Source: Cymbomonas tetramitiformis | Lineage: Eukaryota > Chlorophyta > Pyramimonadophyceae > Pyramimonadales > Pyramimonadaceae | Assembly (NCBI GenBank): GCA_001247695.2 | Contig: LGRX02010121.1 | Location: 1 to 39,114 of the forward strand | Length of the DNA stretch: 39,114 bases | Direction: 5' to 3' | Shown here: positions 21,501 through 31,027 of the stretch, piece after piece | How the letters are laid out: every line of letters starts with the position of its first letter | How positions within the stretch are numbered: position 1 is the stretch's first letter | Position numbers and translations under genes: made by a program | Notes under the pieces: model-generated | What the model was told of the DNA's origin: nothing | Databases searched by the model: none | The model's input: the letters and a program-made list of their open reading frames with translations, nothing else

Positions 21501-24500
21501 ATGGTTGCGGTCACTGCTTGTGTATTGCGTAACATGGTGGCGGTCACTGCCTGTGTATTGCGTAACATGGTTGCGGTTACTGCTGGTATTGCGTAACATG
21601 GTGGCGGTCACTGCCTGTGTATTGCGTAACATGGTTGCGGTCACTGCCTGTATTGCGTAACATGGCTGCGGTTACGGCCTGTATTGCGTAACATGGTGGC
21701 GGTCACTGCCTGTGTATTGCGTAACATGGTGGCGGTTACGGCCTGTGTATTGCGTAACATGGTTGCGGTCACCGCCTGTGTATTGCGTAACATGGTTGGG
21801 TTGGCAGGGGCTCCATTTGAGCTCCTGGATGCAACGTATGGCGCAGGGCGGAGTGCACGAGGCGCTAGATTTCAGCAGAAGCACTTGCAGTCACAGGATT
21901 GCAATTAGAGCATTAGGGTTGTGCTCTCAATAAAGCTCTCAATGAAATCGATGATCTTGAATCTAAAGGTTTTCAATTTATTGAGAAAGTGTCGGAGTAG
22001 GCCGAGCGGATCACAGGCGTTAGGGAAGTAGGAGTAGGAGAGGGCCAAGGTGTGCGGCAGTGTCAGGCAGCTCACCAGGACACCTAGCAGGTTCTCTAGT
22101 GATACTGCATAGTCTCTGAGCTCATGGGGCGGGGGACAATATCCGCAGGTAGTGTTGGAGGTGCCCTTTAAGAGGCGCCTCATTGGCCTTGTTGGGCTGC
22201 TGCGGTATGCGCGCCATTCTGTCTTCCCTCCCGCGCTTCTTGCTTGCCCTGGCCGTGCTTATTCCTTCCAGTGACCTCGCATGCAGATAGGGGGCTGCAG
22301 GGGTGAAGAGCCTATACCCCGGCGGGGGGCTCGGGCTGAGGTCAGTGGAAGGCGGCCTCGGGCGTCGCCCTGCGCAGGCATCGACTGCTGCGGAGAGCCA
22401 AGGGCGCAAAGGCCGCCGGAGTCAAGGCGGTGGTCTTCTTCTCCAGCTGCGCATCCGTTGACTTCCACCACGCGGCTCTCGGTGCGCTGGAGGCGCACGG
22501 CAAGGCTGCCGTGCCGGCCAAGCTGTACCGCCTCCACGGCAACCTCCCGCAGGTGCTGCACCTCTGCTCCCTCTCTCCCCCCAAGCGCTGCTGCGTCCCA
22601 TGCCAAAGCAGGTGCTGCACTGCACTGCCGGCCGGATGCATATGCATCTGGCGATGGTATGAATACGCGTGTAAGCCGCCAGGAGCAAGGAGCGCACTGT
22701 GGAAATTGAGGCGCTGCCAGCGGGCAACTGCCAGGTGGAGCGCACAAAAACCTTCACAGAATTCAAAAAGTCGAGCGCCGGCATCTTGATGTGCACGGAC
22801 GTTGCGGCGCGAGGTGCGCCCGGCACATGCGTCCACTGTCCGCTGCTCCCTGCTGATTGCTGGTGTCGTGGCACACTCACCATGTCCCTTATGGCGAAAC
22901 TCCTCTGCCCCTTATGGCGAAACTCCTCTGCCCCTCATGGCGAAACTCCTCTGCGCACTCTCTCTTGCTCGAGGGGTCTCTTGCGCCCCTTGCCCTGCCT
23001 GCCTAGAGTAGTGAAACTCCTCTGCGCACTCTCTCTTGCCCGAGAGGTCTCTTTCGCCCCTTGCCCTGTCTGCCTAGAGTAGTGAAACTCCTCTTAGGCC
23101 CCCCTGTGTAGTGGGCCCAAAACGAATTGAAATGCAAGCTGGAGCCTCGCGCGTGTTATCTGAGCGGCCATTCGGAGCGAGAGGCGGGCATCTGCAAGGT
23201 GGGGCATCTGCGGGGGCATCTGCCGGGGTGGGGGGACATTGATGGTCCGAGGAGGTGGACGGCCTTTTGGGCTGTGGCTGCGCATGCAGGGCTTGATTTC
23301 CCAGCCGTGAACCTCATAGTGCAGTTCGACCCGCCAGGGGAAGTGGCGGACTACGTTCACCGCGTTGGCCGAACGGGCCGCATCGGGCAACAGGGCGAGG
23401 CGGTGCTCTTCCTACAGGTGAGCCTTGCGATCCCTTGCCACCTCGCATGCACCGCGGTGCCAGCAGGGCAAGCCGGTGCAACAGCCCAGGTAAATCCCCC
23501 GCCTTCATCTTCACCAAGGCGGCGCTCACGGCGCCTCGCTATGTGCGGCGCTCTGTGCGCCCTCCCCGCCAACCTCGGGGTACCGGGGGGCGCTGCTCAG
23601 GGCTATGAGTGGGAGTACGTGGAGAAACTTAGGGCCGCCGGTGCGGATGTGCACGACGCCTCGCTAGCTCCGCTGCTGAAGGCGTTGCCGGAGCTGCGCG
23701 AGATCCCGGAGGCGAACAGCCGGTGGGGCATGCGGGAGACTACCAGCAACGACCAGGCGGAGGCCATGCAGGTGTGCTGCCCGCCTGTCTGTGCTGCGCG
23801 CTCCCCTTGAACACCCCTGTGCTGCGCGCTCCCCTTGAACACCCCTGTGCTGCGCGCTCCCCTTGAACACCCCTGTGCTGCGCGCCCCCCTGGAACACCC
23901 CTGTGCTACGCGCGGCTTAGGTTCGCTGCACGCCCCTCAACTCCCTCACCTCGGGCGGCCCGGCGCCAACCAACGACACGGGCGCGAGAGGGCTGCTGCT
24001 CTGTGGCTGCCGCCGTTGCCAGGGAGCAATGGGGAAGCTCTCGGGAGGCGATCCGGGGCGCTGAAGCCGAGTGTAGAGGGCTCCCCCGGCCATGTACCGT
24101 ACTGACCACTCGACAGCTTCGATCAGCTCCTTGCAGCTCACCAGCTTCTCAGCATGGCCGGCCCTCATGCTGCAGGCGAGCCTTGGATCACGTGCCAAAG
24201 TCGCCATCTGCTCCAGCTCGGGGGACACTCTCCTGGAGAGCGCGCACCTTGGCTCATGCCCCAGCTCGGGGGACACTCTCCTGGAGAGCGCGCACCTTGG
24301 CTCATGCCCCAGCTCGGGGGACACTCTCCTGGAGAGCGCGCACCTTGGCTCATGCTCCAGCTCGGGGGACACTCTCCTGGAGAGCGCGCACCTTGGCTCA
24401 TGCCCCAGCTCGGGGGACACTCTCCTGGAGAGCGCGCACCTTGGCTCATGCTCCAGCTCGGGGGACACTCTCCTGGAGAGCGCGCACCTTGGCTCATGCC

Positions 24501-25942
24501 CCAGCTCGGGGGACACTCTCCTGGAGAGCGCGCACCTTGGCTCATGCCCCAGCTCGGGGGACACTCTCCTGGAGAGCGCGCACCTTGGCTCATGCCCCAG
24601 CTCGGGGGACACTCTCCTGGAGAGCGCGCACCTTGGCTCATGCCCCAGCTCGGGGGACACTCTCCGGGAGAGCGCGCACCTTGGCTCATGCCCCAGCTCG
24701 GGGGACACTCTCCTGGAGAGCGCGCACCTTGGCTCATGCCGGCGTCTCCTCCGCGTTCTCTTGGAGCTTAACGAGCTGATTGTTCATTGCCGGGCAGGTG
24801 CCCCTCCAGGCTGCCGCCCCGCTGACCTGGCTGTAAAGCACAGCGTTGAGTCGAGTCAGGGTTTGTTTGCTGGAGAGGTCTTTGGTTGTGGCTGCTGAGG
24901 TGAAGCTGGGACTGCGATGCACACAGGGACGGGTAGAAGCAGCAGTGGCGTCGCGGGCAGAGCTGAAGCAACTGGCAGAAGCCGCTTTCCTGGCATTTAC
25001 CCGGGCATATGCTGCGTTCCCACGCTCGCTCCGCCATATCTTCCACGTGAAGCAGGTGTCGGCCCCAGGCATCTCGGGTCACCCTCGTGCTGCGCGCCCA
25101 CACATGACAGGCACATCGGAGGTAGCTCGCAAAGGACGCGTCGGGGGGGCGGATCACTGCACGGATGAGAGAATGCTGCAATCCCTCCTGCTGGGAGGTA
25201 AAGCTCTGCAGCAACTGGATTTGATTAGGGATCATGGTCAGAGGCATTTTATTTCACAATTGGCATTTGGGAAAGTCCGACCCAATATGTTCTGCGGATC
25301 CCATTGAGGTGGTCTTCAAAGTTGATTGCCGAGCATGTCGGCCGCCGGTCACAGATTGTGTAAAGCATCAGATCGACAACATTCTGAGAAAGTGATCAGA
25401 TGTGTGATGGGCGGCTGTAGTCCTCTCATGCTGGACAATGCGATTGTGGTCCGCTTGCTTCTGGACAGTAGTTGTTTTCTTCGTGGCTCATTCGCACCAA
25501 GTTAGCTCTTCCTTCTGTCATATTTTCCATGCTTTGATACTGTGGCTCCGCGCATTTTCCGCCCTATTTTGCTGAGTTTTCCATCTCTCTCGGACCTGCC
25601 ATCTAATTGATTGAGGGGCGCAGTGATCCTGATAATGATAGGATGATTGGCTGGGGGGATCGGTGGTGTGGGCGGTCTGGATGCTTGCAGCTTCATCTTG
25701 GCCACGTGGCTTGCAGCTTTGGCCTGAAGGGGCAACCATCTCGAATTGGCAATGCGGGACAGGGCAAAAGTACCAAGGGGAATTCCAAGGAAAGGGCGAA
25801 AAGTTACACACTGAAGAAAGAGAATTGGGGCGAAGTCCCCAGAGGGGAAACGAAGGATGCTCCAGGGTCCACGGGCAAGATTCGCCGAGGAAATGGTGTA
25901 GAAGCAAGTACTGGCTACGGAGGAATGGTGACGTCTGAATAA
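15549..25942 (+). CDS. DDX31: DDX31/DBP7-type nucleolar DEAD-box RNA helicase (16 exons)
   Basis: Exons: 15549-16001, 16112-16256, 16570-16700, 17019-17088 (weak), 17593-17654, 17790-18009, 18379-18514, 19950-20113, 21144-21187, 22151-22206, 22378-22552, 22735-22813, 23290-23417, 23601-23771, 24927-25055, 25691-25942. All junctions are GT-AG and phase-compatible, and the total is 2415 nt (804 residues). Motifs in order: GFMLNLTSE near the N-terminus (as in yeast Dbp7), AETGSGKT (I), VPTREL (Ia), VGGE, TVGR (Ib), [12 protein letters not shown] (II), LLSATM (III), VVFFSS (IV), [10 protein letters not shown] (V), HRVGRTGR (VI), then [20 protein letters not shown] and [12 protein letters not shown] of the C-terminal DUF4217 region. 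The family acts in nucleolar 60S ribosome assembly. Odd points: TPGR is TVGR, and the Q-motif exon (17019-17088) fits by phase but not by sequence. ATG 15693 is an alternative start. Confidence 0.93.
17411..17485 (+). repeat. 28-bp direct repeat pair, 47-bp period
   Basis: CGAGTGCCGGTCAGAGGGAG and the following eight bases occur at 17411-17438 and 17458-17485, within the intron before the motif I exon. Confidence 0.8.
18870..19665. repeat. GC-rich intronic minisatellite, 23-bp core unit
   Basis: GCTGTGGCCGTGCCCCTCGC-type units begin at 18975, 18998 and 19021 (23-bp period) and continue in variant lengths to ~19665, roughly 30 units. The array is in the intron between the DEAD-box exon and the SAT exon. 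Long ORFs across it on both strands are compositional artefacts. Confidence 0.85.
19671..19692. repeat. CT microsatellite
   Basis: An uninterrupted CT run at the end of the 23-bp minisatellite. Confidence 0.85.
20115..20640. repeat. Intronic minisatellite, ~41-bp unit
   Basis: About 13 units containing CCATGGCGATTGCCAGCCGC. CATGG at 20134 and 20175 sets the 41-bp period; units with deletions shorten it locally. The array starts directly after the donor at 20114. Confidence 0.88.
21408..21800. repeat. Intronic minisatellite, 33-bp unit
   Basis: About 12 units of GCGTAACATGGTTGCGGTCA plus 13 bases; TAACATG at 21431 and 21464 gives 33 bp. It is located in the intron between exons 9 and 10 of the DDX31 gene. 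Confidence 0.9.
22880..23095. repeat. Nested intronic tandem repeats
   Basis: ATGGCGAAACTCCTCTGCCC repeats three times (about 22890-22955). Then an ~86-bp unit (GTGAAACTCCTCTGCGCACT through TGCCTAGAGTA) repeats twice up to 23095. It lies in the intron between the motif V and motif VI exons. Confidence 0.8.
23806..23915. repeat. Intronic minisatellite, 28-bp unit, ~4 copies
   Basis: CTTGAACACCCCTGTGCTGC units start at 23806 and 23834 and continue to ~23915, just after the exon ending at 23771. Confidence 0.88.
24214..24741. repeat. 48-bp tandem array, 11 copies
   Basis: CAGCTCGGGGGACACTCTCC begins at 24214 and recurs every 48 bp to 24741 with very few substitutions (mainly C/T at one site). 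Since 48 is a multiple of three and the unit has no stops in several frames, long ORFs appear on both strands (for example a 16-residue unit [16 protein letters not shown]). The array is in the intron between exons 14 and 15 of the DDX31 gene, which join in phase without it, so I treat it as non-coding. Confidence 0.92.
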
Positions 25943-26717
25943 AGTAACCGTGCATTGAACTGAAGCAGCAGTTGGGTATCTTGCGCTGTGCCCACTTTCT
26001 ATATCAGCACACTATTTGTTATCAGTTGTGTTCATCATGCTGACTGGAGGTCAAATACAGGCGCTGCATGAAGTTGAACTTAATTACAATACTTTAATTG
26101 ACTCATTCACGTAAAACGCCAAAGAACTTCTGCTGGTATAGGCACACACTCCGGCTATTCCGACTGCATCACACAAAACATCAGTCAGGCTAGGAGCCGT
26201 AGATGTAGTCTATACACTTTCCGATTTTTGCATGCAGAAGAAACGAAGTTACCTGTTTCATGAGCCAGAACGCATCGTCACTTGTTTTAAGTTTAGTTAG
26301 TCTTTTTTTAATTCATTGCATGCTAGCAGTGCCATCGAGAGTGACAATCTTGCGAGAAAGTATATGTACTATATATATCGAAATACTCTCAATATACGCC
26401 ACGAAGTCATGCTTTTTTTACATACTTCTTTTGCAAACACCCCTCTTGTGAGCACAATGTCCGGTTAGCATGCAGCTATCGGGGTTTTACATGTGAATAA
26501 TTGTCTCACTCACTTCTTGAGCAAAATATGTATATATCTCCTCCTACATATATTTTCCCAACAAAAAACACAGAAAAAATGTTCTTTCAATCCTTTTCCA
26601 TACTTAAGCAATGTTTTCCATACTTAAGCCTTGGATCGTTTGTAGTTCCATCAATATTACGTATGTTGATCACGCTGCTATCGCGTGTTAACCAATTATG
26701 AGATGCTGGGGTGTATT

Positions 26718-26756
26718 TGTCGCGATTATGAACAGGAGGCGGCAATGTAGGGGCTG
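26718..26756 (+). repeat. Dispersed 39-bp repeat, copy 1
   Basis: TGTCGCGATTATGAACAGGA and the following 19 bases match 28658-28696 with one change, followed in both by GCGTGGTGGTAT. It starts with TGTCGC, the same six bases that start the LTR-like repeats at 30039 and 30779. Confidence 0.7.
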
Positions 26757-27127
26757 GCGGGGCGTGGTGGTATTGTTGGGTGCTGAAGTGGCGGTGTATC
26801 TCTGTTGTGGTTGAGTGTGGGGTGCTGTGAGGGATTTTGGGTTTGAGATGTGGGTGCGGCACTGGAGGGCAAATTTTTCAAAATATATTTGAATATATAG
26901 AAGATGTTCGACACCCCGTCAGGAGATACCGTTCCAGAATAACAAAACAACACTTTACAATTGGGCATGCACTGCTTTGGGCCCGTGCGCCGTGCGCCCG
27001 GGCTGCGGCGCGAGTGGCTCCGGAGGTGAATGCCCACAGCTTGCCACAAGACCTAGTTGGCACCTTTCGAGCAGGCACGCACGAATTCACGTCGGAACAT
27101 ATGTAAGAAACTGCGGGCAAAAGCGTG

Positions 27128-27159
27128 TCTCGAGCACGCGCGTGGGAAAAGGGCATGGG
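27128..27159 (+). repeat. Dispersed 32-bp repeat, copy 1
   Basis: TCTCGAGCACGCGC, then TGGGAAAAGGGCATGGG, matches 29975-30006 with one change. The second copy lies 33 bp before the left LTR-like repeat. Confidence 0.7.
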
Positions 27160-27189
27160 TCAGGTATCTGAACTCAAGCTGGCACACCG

Positions 27190-27480
27190 TCAGCCATGAA
27201 TTCCCACAACCTGTCACACAGGTCCGTTCGGGGAATTCAACGTTGCCAAAGCCTGCGCGGGTCGAATTCACAAAGATAAATCATACAAACTGTGGGGAAA
27301 ACATACGTTCGGCTACAACTTCGTCAAACGGCAACAGTCAGGTGACACGGCTCGTGCTAGCGCGGCTACGGTTGTGCATTCCCAAACGCCTGTCACACAC
27401 GCCGGTTTGAGCGTATTCAACAAACAAGCCCAGCGGGGTTCGAATTCGCAAAGCACATGGGGCAAAATATGGCACAAAAG
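27190..27480 (+). repeat. Diverged ~180-bp tandem duplication
   Basis: ATTCCCACAACCTGTCACAC ... GGTCGAATTCACAAAG near 27198-27272 resembles ATTCCCAAACGCCTGTCACA ... GGTTCGAATTCGCAAAG near 27378-27452. Order and spacing are similar but identity is moderate. A weaker third copy may follow. Confidence 0.45.
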
Positions 27481-28657
27481 GCCGGGCGCATCGTACGCAC
27501 ACGTGGACACTGCCGAGAGCGCCTGTGGCGGTTCTCCGTCGCGGGTGCGAATTTACGGTAAACGCAGCTTTGGGCTATCTTGCCGTTACGCGATCAACGG
27601 GGAAAATGTCACTCTGTGGGGATTCTCTAACGTGTTTTGAATTCGCGAACGTTTTCGGACAGCTGCGGATCTCCGCCGCTGCGGACGGCGACGTGCGTGT
27701 CTACTGCTGCGCAACGTAAAACATGCCAAGCGGAAACGCGCTTCCGCCGCGCTGGCTCGTGGATTCGCAAAACGGGCGCGGGTCTAACTTGCGTTTACGG
27801 AGTGTAGATTCAGGCTCGGATGGAAACACGAAAAGCACGAAGGTAAACACGCAACAAAGGGGGTAATTCATAGGTAAAACAAAGCACACAGGCACGACTT
27901 CGCACATATCTCAGAGTGGCGTGCAGGCACTCTGGGGATCCGAACCAGACTCTTACAAACTGCAAGTGACAAAGATCTCATGTGGATTCAAAGTATGTAT
28001 GTATATATCACAGTTAATACTAGGCCACGAGAAGCAAATACCACTATCCAGCAGAATGGTTTTGAAAGGGTCGGATGATGAAACTTTTCGAAAGCAGAAG
28101 CTAGCTAAATACTCAAGCGAGCACTGTGAAAGTCCGTGAATGACATTGTCGTTTCGGATGCCCTGTGACTATTGGTTCTCAGTGACAGCGGCGTTTGGTG
28201 TCAATGCGCGCTTTCTTTTGCCTTGTCATGCATCGGCGAGACGTCATGCGTGGTCATATCGTGATGTCACTTCGCGTGATGTCGTGCTCGTCCCTCTGTG
28301 ATGCTCGCGGGTCGGCACGGGCTGGTCGCGGCGACGTCGATGTAGCCGTTTGGCGAGGCGTCGTGCATGATTTATACACTGAGAGGGAGATCTGAGCTGG
28401 AGGGTGAACGTGATATGCTCAATGCGCTCGAGCGGAGAATAAACTGAGGTAGGACCGTGACTGAAGGGGGGGATGACAGTTACTGAAGAAGGGGGTGATG
28501 GTTGGGGTGTTTGCTGACGGCTGAGACGGGCGCGATGGGGGAAAATGTGGTTAGGTCTGACATGGGCTGCGGTAGCGTAACTAAATATGGGGGCTTTGAC
28601 AGGCCTTCCAGGGGTGCCCGAGGGACCCCCCCCTTACGTGTTCATAGTTGTGACAGC
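27481..28657. other. No recognised gene
   Basis: Mixed-composition intergenic sequence with no supportable coding or RNA feature. Confidence 0.4.
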
Positions 28658-28696
28658 TGTCGCGATTATGAACAGGAGACGGCAATGTAGGGGCTG
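28658..28696 (+). repeat. Dispersed 39-bp repeat, copy 2
   Basis: Match to 26718-26756. It is preceded by GACAGC, similar to the TACAGC that precedes the LTR-like repeat at 30779. Confidence 0.7.
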
Positions 28697-28841
28697 CCTG
28701 GCGTGGTGGTATGGGTGTGCAATTTGGTTGGAATAGAAAAGTGACAATCCTTGAATACAAATTTGAATTCTTAATTCTGGAATACAGATCTGCCTCAAAA
28801 ATTCTTCCGCCTTTCAAGAATTTCCCCCACTCGGGACTTGT

Positions 28842-28878
28842 GAACCACTTTAATGAGGTGGCCTCACCAAAGTGGTTC
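28842..28878. repeat. Nested perfect hairpin
   Basis: GAACCACTTT (28842-28851) pairs with AAAGTGGTTC (28869-28878). Inside them TGAGG pairs with CCTCA around a TGG loop. It could be a cruciform, a MITE remnant or a bidirectional terminator. Confidence 0.7.
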
Positions 28879-29745
28879 ATAAAATTCACACTGCTGTAAC
28901 GCGTAATGCGCTGGGTATTCTGAATTATTTATGACATTTTTGTATATAATTTATATTTGGGAACTACCGTTTTCCCGACACAACTGACATGGCAAGAGAA
29001 ATCCAGCGCAGATGAATATGGCAGTTCGATTAAAATATTTTTCACGGCTGAAATCGCTCGAAAACCCATGATGTGTTAAGTACGAGAGCCCGCCGCATTA
29101 AGCCCCCCTTAAATATTCTCTTTTCGTGATTATTACTGGTCATACGAGCCTGGAAAGGTCCAACGTCCAACTCTATAGTCTAGCCGATGTGGCGCAAAAT
29201 CATTCACGTCTTGGATACATTACGTGATTCATTAGACGGGCGAAATTCGGAACTATAATCGCATTCATCTGAACCGTGCACTGAAAATGTAGTAATATCT
29301 TCATTTAATCGTGCGTCCCCGCGAAAAAGTCGAAGTGGGCTACGCCATATTTCTTGGGTGGCATATGACTGCTTTTTTGTACGGTATGTCATTTTGAGAC
29401 GCAAAAGATTTGGTTTGGTTTTTGGCAGATTCGATCACCTCTCGCATACGTATGATGCTCGCAGTGTCACTGTCCCATTTTACAGCAGATGTCGCTCAGA
29501 GCATTTTGCGATGTACAGATGTTATTTGTTAACTATGTAATTTCAACTTAACGCGGAACGCTCTCTCTCTCTCTCGCAGTGAGACCCCGTACAGCCAGGC
29601 GAAGATTTTTAAGATTACGTGTTCATCTAAGTGAAATATTCCTATCTAATATTATCACATATTTCTACCGAGTCAGGGGGTATTCGCTTCTCAAAGAATG
29701 ATGGCACCTTTCACTACTTTTGGAAGTCGCGAAAATCCTAGGCCC
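28879..29745. other. AT-rich intergenic DNA
   Basis: No coding texture. A short CT run occurs at about 29561-29576. Nothing else supportable. Confidence 0.4.
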
Positions 29746-29944
29746 GGGCCGAAGGCGGGCCGAAGGAAAAGTTGCGGATGGGCCGAGTCGCATTGAGGGG
29801 AAAATCGATAAATTTCCAAAATTTTATCGATTTTTGACAAATTGTCATACTTAGAATTAAAATTTTGCGCCTGCGGCGGGCAATTTTGGGTTCGGGCCGA
29901 GACGGGCCGAAATGTGGCCGAAGTAAATTCCCAATGCGGGCCGA
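29746..29944. repeat. GGGCCGA motif cluster around an AT-rich hairpin
   Basis: GGGCCGA occurs at 29746, 29757, 29780, 29894, 29904 and 29938, with TGGCCGA at about 29915, all on the plus strand. In the middle, AAAATCGATAAA (29801-29812) is a perfect inverted match of TTTATCGATTTT (29823-29834). Confidence 0.65.
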
Positions 29945-30038
29945 GTCATCCTCCGCGGAAGATATATACCCTGGTCTCGAGCACGCGCATGGGAAAAGGG
30001 CATGGGCGTCTGAAAGGGCGCGGTCCTTCGCAAGACGT

Positions 30039-30250
30039 TGTCGCAAACGCGTGCATATGATGGTACAATCTCGGAATCGAACGAACTTAACACTCGCGAC
30101 TGATCATAAGCATCATTAATATCCACTGGTGCCGGTAACTGACCAAGCGATTCTCAACACAGCATAAGATCGTAGAGCTACAAAATTTTTAAAATTCTGA
30201 TAACCTGTTATCGAACGCTGAACTCTTATATGCAAGCCCAGATTCCAACA
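30039..30250 (-). repeat. LTR-like repeat, left copy (212 bp)
   Basis: It is identical, as far as I can read, to 30779-30990, starts TGT and ends ACA, and identity stops exactly at those borders. It lacks a polypurine tract next to it. It could be a second LTR of a related short element, or a solo LTR. Confidence 0.75.
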
Positions 30251-30778
30251 TGAAAAAGTATGAAAACAGCAGCAAGATATATCCGTCAAAATTGATATTA
30301 TATCACAAAATACGAATTATTGTGTGTACAAAAGCTGTGAGCAGAACTGTCTTAGCACTCTAGCACTGGCACGCGAACAGCCACCTAGTACTTGCGAAGG
30401 CAAAACAATAATGAGTCCACTGGTCTGACCTTCGGTCAGAGGTCACTTATCTCTCAATGCTCTGTCACATTTTCCAAAACTGTAACGGGTTCTAGCCCTC
30501 GAATCTTCATCTGGCCAATGGAAAGTCATTATTCCATGCCAGCTTTAATACTGTTACCGTTTAACACATTCTGACTGACACGTCAGTGGCAAAAGAGTCA
30601 CTGCCGTCGTCATCGTATCATTCCTCAGTAACCTGATACTGACAATATCTTCTCTGACAAGTCTGCATCTCATAAATGGTCATCTTCGCAAAGCCTGTCA
30701 TACTGTCACCACTGTCATGCGTGTCACCAGCTGAACAAACCCGGCGCGGTACCATGAGAAGCCGGCGTTTGTTACAGC
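30251..30778. other. Spacer between the two LTR-like repeats
   Basis: 528 bp with no ORF resembling a retroelement protein and no primer-binding site beginning TGG next to either repeat. It could be the internal part of a short TRIM-like element. Confidence 0.4.
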
Positions 30779-30990
30779 TGTCGCAAACGCGTGCATATGA
30801 TGGTACAATCTCGGAATCGAACGAACTTAACACTCGCGACTGATCATAAGCATCATTAATATCCACTGGTGCCGGTAACTGACCAAGCGATTCTCAACAC
30901 AGCATAAGATCGTAGAGCTACAAAATTTTTAAAATTCTGATAACCTGTTATCGAACGCTGAACTCTTATATGCAAGCCCAGATTCCAACA
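30779..30990 (-). repeat. 3' LTR (or LTR-like repeat) of the minus-strand retrotransposon
   Basis: In minus sense the repeat starts TGTTGGAATC and ends TTTGCGACA. It lies 37 bp beyond the stop of the polyprotein and is directly preceded by a purine run. The matching 5' LTR would be beyond 39114. Confidence 0.75.
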
Positions 30991-31000
30991 TCCCCCATCT
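30991..31000 (-). promoter_or_regulatory. Polypurine tract
   Basis: In minus sense AGATGGGGGA ends exactly where the LTR begins (TGTTGG). This is the expected site for second-strand priming in LTR retrotransposons. Confidence 0.7.
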
Positions 31001-31027
31001 GTAGCTGCTGCGTGCAGTAGCACAGAC

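Larger units (their letters stand above)
25943..27180. other. AT-rich intergenic DNA
   Basis: It begins with the likely 3' UTR of the DDX31 gene. The rest is AT-rich with many stops and no family-like ORF. A 39-bp word at 26718-26756 recurs at 28658-28696. Confidence 0.45.

Noticed and set aside
21372..21908. CRISPR-like appearance of regularly spaced repeats
   Set aside because: The 33-bp units are contiguous tandem copies without unique spacers, in a eukaryotic intron.
23917..24898. Repeat proteins of 200-300 residues in several frames
   Set aside because: The 48-bp array gives stop-free reading in many frames at once, which is a property of the unit length and not evidence of coding.
30039..30990. 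Complete small LTR retrotransposon
   Set aside because: The repeats look like LTRs, but there is no target-site duplication, primer-binding site or coding sequence between them, so I only call LTR-like repeats.
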